Below, in pieces: positions 1 through 5,145 of a stretch of 19,041 nucleotides of DNA. This DNA is from DASWIV01 sp036397475. GTDB taxonomy: Bacteria; JAJVIF01; JAPKYR01. The stretch lies in the NCBI GenBank assembly GCA_036397475.1, contig DASWIV010000176.1:1-19041 (forward strand), given 5' to 3'. The notes below the pieces were generated by a model. That model made no database searches. It saw nothing but the letters and a program-made list of their open reading frames with translations, and had not been told where the DNA came from. The translations under genes were made by a program, and so were the position numbers. The stretch's first letter is position 1, and the number at the start of each line of letters is the position of its first letter.

Positions 1-680
1 TCGATACCAATTTCAGCACGGAACTTGCCGGGATTGGCCGTCTGCATATTGAAAAGATCCGGTGCCAGACCCCATCCGTGGACGATGGATTTTTTTGTGG
101 TGGGAAACTGGTCGATCGCGCCATCCTTGTCCGCTTCGCTAGCGAGGAGTACACCGGTCAGGTATTTATCGGTAATGCGGTTGATCAATTTTCTGAATTG
201 AGCGGGGACGGGTGAAACTCCGGTGAATGAAAGAAGGCGGCAATCGACTCCTGCCTGTCCGGCGGCTCGAGCAAAGGCGAAACTAGCCTGGTACTCGGTC
301 AATATTATGTGGATGAGATCGGCATCAATTTTCACGAGGAAATTTTTCATTATGCGGATCTCGTCGAAAGTGCTCGTAAGGCTCTTGTACCACGATGCTC
401 CGGCCCAGCCCATTTTGCGTCCGAACGCGGGCGACGCCATGATGGAAAATTCCCACGCGCGGAGGTTGTCTATGTTGAGGTCGTTGACCATTTTGACGAA
501 TGGTTCGGCTTCGACACCGGGCCACCAGTAACAGAACATCACGTGGACAGCCTTGTATTTTTTCGATGCGCGTTTGAGGTATTCGATGAGGAGGTAGCGC
601 ATTCCCGGGTTAATGTATATTCCGAGAGCGTAGACGATTGTTCGGTCGGAGAGGTCTTTGAGTTTTGGCTGGTATTTCAT
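1..680 (-). CDS. Group 1 (GT4-like) glycosyltransferase, N-terminal part, runs off the left edge
   Basis: The minus strand is open from an ATG at 680 to the window edge (226 codons, no stop) and begins MKYQPKLKDLSDRTIVYALG. It reads as the N-terminal Rossmann half of a GT-B glycosyltransferase: an early segment ending GIYINPGMRYLLIEYLKRAS, then a 'DADLIHI' strand, a 'LLASEADKDGAI' segment, and 'HGWGLAPDLFN', which matches the linker that precedes the nucleotide-sugar-binding half in GT4 enzymes. The C-terminal half with the E-x7-E motif lies outside the window. The expected role is sugar transfer in envelope or exopolysaccharide synthesis; the acceptor is unknown. There is no Shine-Dalgarno, but TATAAT lies 9 nt before the ATG, so the transcript may be leaderless. 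The family call is inferred from pattern similarity only. Confidence 0.75.
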   Translation of the reverse strand, partial: MKYQPKLKDLSDRTIVYALGIYINPGMRYLLIEYLKRASKKYKAVHVMFCYWWPGVEAEPFVKMVNDLNIDNLRAWEFSIMASPAFGRKMGWAGASWYKSLTSTFDEIRIMKNFLVKIDADLIHIILTEYQASFAFARAAGQAGVDCRLLSFTGVSPVPAQFRKLINRITDKYLTGVLLASEADKDGAIDQFPTTKKSIVHGWGLAPDLFNMQTANPGKFRAEIGI

Positions 681-689
681 GCGCGGGAT

Positions 690-695
690 ATTATA
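690..695 (-). promoter_or_regulatory. Putative -10 element of a leaderless promoter
   Basis: On the minus strand TATAAT sits 9 nt upstream of the ATG at 680, which places the predicted transcription start at or next to the start codon. No convincing -35 hexamer and no Shine-Dalgarno are visible. Confidence 0.4.
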
Positions 696-779
696 GCTGT
701 ATTAAACGGATTGCGTGATACTACAGGGATGATTCAATTTATTTATTAGTTTTGCTATAAACATTGATCCTGTACGGAG

Positions 780-1493
780 TTATTTGCCGAGGAGTATTTT
801 TCTCCATTTTTCGTTCATAGTTTCGGATGCTGTTCGTAATATCAGCCTGTTCGCGTGATGTTCGTGGTTCTTACAGAATTCGACGACTTTTTCAGGCTGA
901 GTGCGTGCGGTTTCACGGAGGAGCCATCCGACGCCTTTGCGGACCATATCGTCCTCATCAGGCATCAGTGGTGTGGCGACTTTCCAGATGTCGGGAAGAT
1001 AATTGCCTGTTCTGCCATGGCGGACGTAGCTGACAGCCGCGGCACGACGTCGCCATCGATTTTTCGATTTTGTCCATTTGAGGATTTGTTTTCTTCGGGA
1101 TGGATAGTCGTCGATCAGAATTGAAATCAAATCGGAGCACAGGTAGTCGCAGTGAGCCCAGTTTGTAATATCGTCGATCCATTCATCGGCAAGTTTCCAG
1201 GTAGAGTTGTCGAACTGGTCGGTGAAGGCGAGGAGCAGGCTGATTGCCACAACGCCTTCCTCATGCTGCCCTTTTTTCCATAGGGGAACAGCAAGTTTCA
1301 GCGCAGCAGAATATCCTCCATTTTGCTTGCACCACTTTATAGCCTCTCTTGAGACTTTTTTGATGTCCGGACTTTTGACACCCATCATATCGACTTCCTC
1401 TTTGAAGAAGCGTTCTAGCGTTTTTTTGTTTTCAGGAGTTGAAAAAGACAGGAGTTGTCTGCGGATTGATGAGGGTGTGAGGTTGGGATTCAT
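780..1493 (-). CDS. DNA alkylation repeat (AlkD-like HEAT-repeat) protein
   Basis: This 237-residue protein has the length and pattern of the AlkD family, HEAT-like-repeat DNA glycosylases that remove cationic alkylated bases such as 3- and 7-methylated purines. Visible family landmarks are 'SPDIKKVSREAIKW' near the N terminus, 'WAHCDYLCSDLI' at the position of the catalytic-aspartate W-x-x-x-D segment, the basic 'NRWRRRAAAVSYV' helix, and 'DMVRKGVGWLLRE', which carries the conserved Trp. No signal peptide is present, so it should be cytoplasmic. Its ATG overlaps the stop of the upstream antitoxin gene by four bases (ATGA), so the two are probably translationally coupled. It could instead be one of the AlkD-like DNA-binding proteins without glycosylase activity. 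The family call is firm, the activity inferred. Confidence 0.85.
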   Translation of the reverse strand: MNPNLTPSSIRRQLLSFSTPENKKTLERFFKEEVDMMGVKSPDIKKVSREAIKWCKQNGGYSAALKLAVPLWKKGQHEEGVVAISLLLAFTDQFDNSTWKLADEWIDDITNWAHCDYLCSDLISILIDDYPSRRKQILKWTKSKNRWRRRAAAVSYVRHGRTGNYLPDIWKVATPLMPDEDDMVRKGVGWLLRETARTQPEKVVEFCKNHEHHANRLILRTASETMNEKWRKILLGK

Positions 1494-1810
1494 TTTTTAC
1501 GTTTGATTTTTCGCAGGGGTTTGCGTCCTTCAACCATATCTCTCAATTCTTCCAGAGAATCGGCTTCATAGCCATCGCCGGCGATAGTTTTCAGGTATTC
1601 CAAGTCTGAAGGATGAAAGCGAATATCAAGTGACTTGGATACTGAAATATTGTCCGCAAGATATTGCTGAATAATGAAATTTAAAAATTCCTGTTGCGAT
1701 AAATTGTCCGTTGATAATTTCTTCTTGAATTCGCGTTGTATATTATCATCAAGGCGGATTGATACCTGTTTTTGGGATGATTTCTTTTTCTGTTTTTCAG
1801 CTATAGTCAT
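1490..1810 (-). CDS. Ribbon-helix-helix antitoxin-like protein
   Basis: A 106-residue, very basic protein. Residues about 14-50 (KQVSIRLDDNIQREFKKKLS and onward) have the beta-strand plus two-helix pattern of a ribbon-helix-helix DNA-binding domain. The C-terminal part, rich in charged residues and ending RKIKRKK, would be the toxin-neutralising tail. The gene starts 12 nt after the stop of a RelE-like toxin reading frame; a GGAAG motif lies upstream of the ATG. The order is toxin first, antitoxin second, as in higBA-type operons and unlike classical relBE. It overlaps the downstream alkD-like gene by four bases. The stretch is clearly more AT-rich than its neighbours, consistent with horizontal acquisition. 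The antitoxin role is inferred from context. Confidence 0.6.
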   Translation of the reverse strand: MTIAEKQKKKSSQKQVSIRLDDNIQREFKKKLSTDNLSQQEFLNFIIQQYLADNISVSKSLDIRFHPSDLEYLKTIAGDGYEADSLEELRDMVEGRKPLRKIKRKK

Positions 1811-1822
1811 TTTTTCATCTTC

Positions 1823-2103
1823 CTAATATTTTTTATCGGATTCATTATGACTGATAATTTCCATTACGGCGATCGAATTTTCTGCTACCCCAAAAACTGC
1901 TCTGTACTTGATTGTTACCTTCATGCTAAAAAGAAATTGTGTGGATTTGATTTTTTCTACATGTAAATTTCCCGGACAATCTGGAAATGATCCAATCAAA
2001 ACTTCTATTTTTTGCCAAAATTTATTGCGAATTTTTTCAGGTAGCTTTCGAAGCTGTTTTACGCAAGATTTATTAATCTGGTATTTTATTAAATTGCTAC
2101 CAT
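1823..2103 (-). pseudogene. RelE/ParE-like toxin, start lost by a one-base frameshift
   Basis: The minus strand from about 2095 to the stop at 1823 encodes a RelE-superfamily toxin: 'KYQINKSCVKQLRKLPEKIR' followed by an amphipathic helix, then 'SMKVTIKYRAVFGV' and 'SIAVMEIISHNESDKKY', matching the family's K-x-L-x-K-L-P, central Y-R and C-terminal strand. This frame has no ATG, GTG or TTG near its beginning. An ATG at 2103 lies in another frame and meets TAA after four codons (ATG GTA GCA ATT TAA). One extra base in the following T run would join that ATG to the toxin frame. It is therefore either a frameshifted pseudogene, an assembly error, or a gene with a non-standard start such as ATT or ATA. 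Intact RelE toxins cleave ribosome-bound mRNA. Confidence 0.65.
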
Positions 2104-2115
2104 TATACTACCTAA

Positions 2116-2124
2116 AGTATACCA
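2116..2124 (-). promoter_or_regulatory. Extended -10 promoter for the toxin-antitoxin module
   Basis: The minus strand carries TGG-TATACT, an extended -10 element, 12 nt before the putative toxin ATG at 2103. A second TATAAT (2107-2102) touches that ATG. No good -35 hexamer is seen. It lies immediately downstream of the glycosyltransferase stop, giving the module its own promoter. Confidence 0.45.
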
Positions 2125-2138
2125 CGAAAGTGATAAGT

Positions 2139-2915
2139 TCATACCAGATCGCGCCAGTTTTCCCGGATCTCTTTTGCCGTCTTGAGGATGACCTTGAGTT
2201 TGCTGCCTGTCTGTTCCCCTACAATCCTCGGATAATGATTTACAGGACACTGCACTATCTTCGCTCCTGCCTTTTTCAGCTTGATCAATACCTCCGCGTC
2301 GATCAGCGCCCCGTCGCTCCTCAACTGGATCCCGTCGAAAAATTTCGCCTTGTACAATTTGAAAGCGCAGTCGACATCCTTTACGTTCAGGCGAAAGCAA
2401 ATCAGAAGAAATGTGTTATACAGCCACGCGTTCAGTATGCGATTCCACGGGTCTTTCCTGTTTACCCGGTATGCCGACACAACATCGCCTTTTTCAAGCA
2501 TCGGAATGAGAGTGGATATTTCCGCCGAGTCGAACTGGCCGTCCCCATCGGTGTAAAAAATGTACTCTTTCCCGCACGATGAAAACCCGGTTTTCAATGC
2601 CCCGCCGTAGCCCTTATTCTGCTCATGGTGCTTTGCGATTATTTCGGGATATTCTTTTTCTAGCTGGTCGATAATTTTTCCGGTATCGTCCGCGCTTCCA
2701 TCGTTAACGATTATTAATTCAAGATCATCTGTTACCAGCTTCAGCTTCGCGAGAGCGTCCTCGGCGACCCACCGGATATTCGCTTCCTCGTTATATGCTG
2801 GCATGAACGCCGACAGCGACGGAAGTTTCGGGCCATCGTAGGATGTTTTCGGTTGCGGAAGCGGACTTCCTTTAATAATGACAGTATCGGAGCTTTGGTC
2901 CTGGCTCATTTCCAT
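2139..2915 (-). CDS. Family 2 glycosyltransferase (DPM1-like)
   Basis: This 258-residue protein is a GT-A fold, family 2 glycosyltransferase. Visible motifs are 'LSAFMPAYNEEANI' (first beta strand and nucleotide site), 'ELIIVNDGSADDT' (uridine-binding Asp), 'NKGYGGALKTGF', and the metal-binding 'YTDGDGQFD'. It ends without transmembrane helices, so it would work at the inner face of the cytoplasmic membrane, probably moving a sugar from a nucleotide donor to a polyprenyl phosphate or similar lipid. It follows the small lipoprotein gene by 25 nt and is the third gene of a run with another GT2. There is no clear Shine-Dalgarno at ATG 2915; an alternative ATG lies two codons downstream. Substrate is unknown. 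Confidence 0.88.
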   Translation of the reverse strand: MEMSQDQSSDTVIIKGSPLPQPKTSYDGPKLPSLSAFMPAYNEEANIRWVAEDALAKLKLVTDDLELIIVNDGSADDTGKIIDQLEKEYPEIIAKHHEQNKGYGGALKTGFSSCGKEYIFYTDGDGQFDSAEISTLIPMLEKGDVVSAYRVNRKDPWNRILNAWLYNTFLLICFRLNVKDVDCAFKLYKAKFFDGIQLRSDGALIDAEVLIKLKKAGAKIVQCPVNHYPRIVGEQTGSKLKVILKTAKEIRENWRDLV

Positions 2916-2940
2916 AACAACAGGTGAATTAAATTGGATT

Positions 2941-3300
2941 TTAGAACCCAGCGGGAAGCTGGAACAACGCGATAGTGGTCTGGTATTCCGTGACAGTTAC
3001 CGGGTTCGGCCACGTGTAGAACGGTCCGTTGATATTCGTGCCTATCTGGACATTGTAATTTCCGCCGTTAAGAGTTATCTCAAACTTGCCCTCGGCGTCC
3101 CCAACAATCTGCTGGTCCGGAACTGTGGGGTTCTTGAGTACCCGCCCGATGATCAGGACCGGATGGGGTATGATCTCGTTTGAACCTTCACGGATCACTG
3201 TCCCAATAAGATTTCCATCGGCTTGTCCACCGCCGAACACGCAGCCGTTAAGCCCGGTGAGCATGACAGCCATAACGGCGAGTATGAGTAATTTTCTCAT
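2941..3300 (-). CDS. Small lipoprotein with carboxypeptidase-regulatory-like beta-sandwich domain
   Basis: A 119-residue protein with a typical lipoprotein signal: basic MRKLLIL start, hydrophobic stretch, and lipobox LNGC with Cys20 as the predicted lipidated residue. Residues about 30-115 ('GNLIGTVIREGSNEIIPHPV', 'GDAEGKFEITLNGGNYNVQI') have the pattern of a carboxypeptidase regulatory-like or transthyretin-like beta-sandwich, a fold common in surface proteins of diderm bacteria. A GGGAG motif lies about 10 nt before the ATG. It is sandwiched between two family-2 glycosyltransferases on the same strand, so it may belong to the same envelope-glycan operon. No enzymatic motif is visible and the specific role is unknown. 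Confidence 0.75.
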   Translation of the reverse strand: MRKLLILAVMAVMLTGLNGCVFGGGQADGNLIGTVIREGSNEIIPHPVLIIGRVLKNPTVPDQQIVGDAEGKFEITLNGGNYNVQIGTNINGPFYTWPNPVTVTEYQTTIALFQLPAGF

Positions 3301-3346
3301 GTTTGTGCGTCTCCCATTTATTTGTGCAAATTCATGCGTGGAGATA

Positions 3347-4075
3347 TTACCGTTTAAATCGGTATTTTAAAAGAGTCCAGATGGCTTCGAAGCCGTCCCA
3401 CCACGTTATTTTTTTGCCTTCCAGGGTCGTGCGCCCGGTGTAGCTTATCGGGACTTCGATCAATTTATACTTTTTCTTGAGAACCTTGCTGGTGACTTCC
3501 GGGCAGAATTCGAATCTCTGGCATTCGAGCTTGATTGAGCCTATGACATCTTTGCGAAATGCCTTGTAACATGTGGCTTCGTCGGTGAGATATTTGCCAT
3601 ACAAAAGTGTCGCGGTCCAGGCGAGTATCTTGTTCGCCAGGTAATTCGCGAACGCCATTCCCTCCGGACGGGGTTTCCCCATGAACCTGGACCCGTAGAC
3701 AACATCCGCTTTCCCTTCAATGATCGGCTGCAGCAGTTTCGGATAATCGTACGGGTCGTATTCCAGGTCGGCGTCCTGGATTATGATTATATCCCCGGTC
3801 GCGTACTTGAGCCCTATACGTATTGCGAATCCCTTTCCCGAATTCAGCATGGAAAAATGCACCTTCAGAATGTTGGAATCGCCCTTTTCTTCCTTGATTT
3901 CCTCGAGGACTTTCATGGTGCCGTCCGACGAGCCGTCGTCGACAACGATAATTTCCTTCTCCAACCCGACATCAACTTCCAGTACCTTCTCGAGGACATC
4001 GACGATATTATCGACCTCGTTGTAGCAGGGGATAATGATCGATAGTTTTTTTATTTCATTAGCGACAGATGTCAT
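3347..4075 (-). CDS. Family 2 glycosyltransferase, polyprenyl-phosphate-sugar synthase type
   Basis: A 242-residue GT-A glycosyltransferase of the dolichol/polyprenyl-phosphate mannose synthase group. It shows 'LSIIIPCYNEVDNI', 'EIIVVDDGSSDGT', 'NSGKGFAIRIGLKYATGDII', the DxD-type 'QDADLEYDP' and 'VVYGSRFMG', and 'RFEFCPEVTSKVLKKKYK', the acceptor-side motif typical of this group. Family members transfer glucose or mannose from UDP- or GDP-sugar to a lipid phosphate at the cytoplasmic membrane. No C-terminal transmembrane helices are present. It is the first gene of the minus-strand run and is divergent from the SnoaL-like gene across 41 bp. No Shine-Dalgarno precedes ATG 4075. Confidence 0.9.
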   Translation of the reverse strand: MTSVANEIKKLSIIIPCYNEVDNIVDVLEKVLEVDVGLEKEIIVVDDGSSDGTMKVLEEIKEEKGDSNILKVHFSMLNSGKGFAIRIGLKYATGDIIIIQDADLEYDPYDYPKLLQPIIEGKADVVYGSRFMGKPRPEGMAFANYLANKILAWTATLLYGKYLTDEATCYKAFRKDVIGSIKLECQRFEFCPEVTSKVLKKKYKLIEVPISYTGRTTLEGKKITWWDGFEAIWTLLKYRFKR

Positions 4076-4116
4076 GCTGTTATTGGACTAATCGTAACAT
4101 ATAATAGCCGATTGAG
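4076..4116. promoter_or_regulatory. Compact divergent promoter region with overlapping -10 elements
   Basis: Only 41 bp separate two divergent ATGs. The AT-rich core ATATAATA holds TATAAT on the plus strand (4100-4105, 11 nt before ATG 4117) and TATTAT on the minus strand (4106-4101, about 26 nt before ATG 4075). Neither gene has a Shine-Dalgarno in the gap. The two polymerases could not bind at the same time if both elements are used. Confidence 0.45.
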
Positions 4117-4551
4117 ATGGATGAGAATATCGCAAAACAAACCGCTCTTCAATTTATCGAGGCGATCAACAGGCAGTCGCCTGACGATATCGCGGCATTG
4201 ATGACCGACGAGCACACCTTCATCGATACCGAGAATGAAATCTTCACAGGCAGGGAACAGATGCATAACGGCTGGATCGGCTACTATAAGCTGTTTCCGG
4301 ACTACACCATAAAAATAGATGAGTTGTCAGTACGCGGCGATCTGGTGATCATTTCCGGACAGTCCGATGGCACCCTTTCAGATTTCGGGAAAGAAGTTCT
4401 CTCGGTCGAAGGTGAAATTCCCGATAAAAACACAATGCAGGGGAAAGCTATCTGGACTGCTAAAATAGATGGAGATAAGGTCGCAGAGTGGCGCGTGTAC
4501 TGGGATACGGACGATGTCAGGAAGTCACTGGGGATTTTACCGTACGGGTAA
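4117..4551 (+). CDS. SnoaL/NTF2-like protein
   Basis: A 144-residue protein with the layout of the SnoaL-like NTF2 superfamily cone fold: an N-terminal helix ('AKQTALQFIEAINRQSPDDI'), 'ALMTDEHTFIDTENEIFTGR', a 'W-x-x-YYKLFPDYTIKIDEL' segment, then the beta sheet ending with 'KIDGDKVAEWRVYWDTDDVR'. This family contains polyketide cyclases, isomerases and many binding proteins of unknown ligand. Conserved Asp and His occur (Asp31-His33 region) but do not define a reaction. No signal peptide is seen, so it should be cytoplasmic. The start is the first ATG, 11 nt after a TATAAT, with no Shine-Dalgarno. Its stop is one base from the stop of the convergent antiporter relic. Confidence 0.8.
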   Translation: MDENIAKQTALQFIEAINRQSPDDIAALMTDEHTFIDTENEIFTGREQMHNGWIGYYKLFPDYTIKIDELSVRGDLVIISGQSDGTLSDFGKEVLSVEGEIPDKNTMQGKAIWTAKIDGDKVAEWRVYWDTDDVRKSLGILPYG

Positions 4552-4552
4552 T

Positions 4553-5057
4553 TTATTCTTCGTCAACATCCAGGCTAGCGAGTTTTTTGCCAGCCGTTGT
4601 CAGTGCTTTGGATGATCCCAGTAAAAGGACAACATCGCCGCACTCGAACTTCCAATCCGATGGTGGATTAGGAATAGTCTTTTCACCCCTTTGTACAGCC
4701 AGGATCAAGGCTCCTGTTTCTTCCCGGAAATTTGAATTAGCGATAGTCTCTCCTGCAATACTGCAACCTCCGGGAATTGTGTAAACGCCCAGGTCTGTAT
4801 CACCCAGCATTTTCTTGATTCCATGGACAGGATTTGAAATATCATCAGGTAAGCGAAGCATCTCGTAACCTTCGCTTCGGACAGAGCCTCGCCGGTTTCG
4901 ACATCGTTAATCAAATGCAATCCGCTGGGGCCGAGAAGAACTCCGGTAAGGAGGACCCAATCAGGGACGAGATACCCAGGCGCGAAAATATCAGCACCAC
5001 GACCAGCGCAAAGCCGAAGACTATTACAAGATCCTGGAAAAACGAGAAGTCGTGCAT
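4553..5057 (-). pseudogene. CPA2-type cation/proton antiporter relic: N-terminal helices joined to the C-terminal TrkA-C domain
   Basis: The minus strand begins at ATG 5057 with 'MHDFSFFQDLVIVFGFALVV' and 'LIFSRLGISSLIG', the first transmembrane helices of a KefB-like antiporter. About 4945 the frame shifts by one base and continues 'LLTGVLLGPSGLHLINDVET' and 'GEALSE', still the family sequence. Homology then stops abruptly near 4870. From 4861 to 4553, in another frame, the sequence encodes a TrkA-C/RCK_C domain ('TIPGGCSIAGETIA', 'TGALILAVQRGEKTIPNPPS', 'GDVVLLLGS'). The remaining helices and the TrkA-N domain, some 400 or more residues in intact homologues, are missing. Frameshift plus large internal deletion make this a pseudogene. 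A perfect 8-bp inverted repeat sits at the junction. Confidence 0.8.
4851..4877. repeat. 8-bp inverted repeat at the antiporter deletion junction
   Basis: AAGCGAAG (4851-4858) and CTTCGCTT (4870-4877) are perfect inverted copies around an 11-nt loop. They lie exactly where the antiporter homology jumps from the second transmembrane region to the TrkA-C domain. Confidence 0.6.
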
Positions 5058-5132
5058 CGCTGGTTATCATATATGATTCCGGGAAAATGCCATAGCCAGT
5101 CCGCAACAATTTATCGATTTATTTAGACCTGA

Positions 5133-5138
5133 TATAAT
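5133..5138 (+). promoter_or_regulatory. Putative -10 element of a leaderless promoter
   Basis: TATAAT lies 7 nt before ATG 5146, so transcription would start at the A of the ATG. The sequence between has no Shine-Dalgarno (TTCGCCC). A weak -35-like TTTATC is at 5110-5115 with a 17-nt spacer. Confidence 0.5.
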
Positions 5139-5145
5139 TTCGCCC

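Noticed and set aside
309..749. Plus-strand 146-codon reading frame
   Set aside because: It is antisense to the glycosyltransferase frame at 1-680, lacks a ribosome binding site, and its protein shows no domain pattern.
1490..2124. Toxin-antitoxin stretch as part of an insertion sequence or prophage
   Set aside because: No transposase, integrase, terminal inverted repeats or target duplications are visible at its edges. AT-richness alone only hints at transfer.
1908..2582. Plus-strand 224-codon reading frame
   Set aside because: It runs antisense over both the RelE-like toxin and the GT2 gene, and the translation is a low-quality shadow without family motifs.
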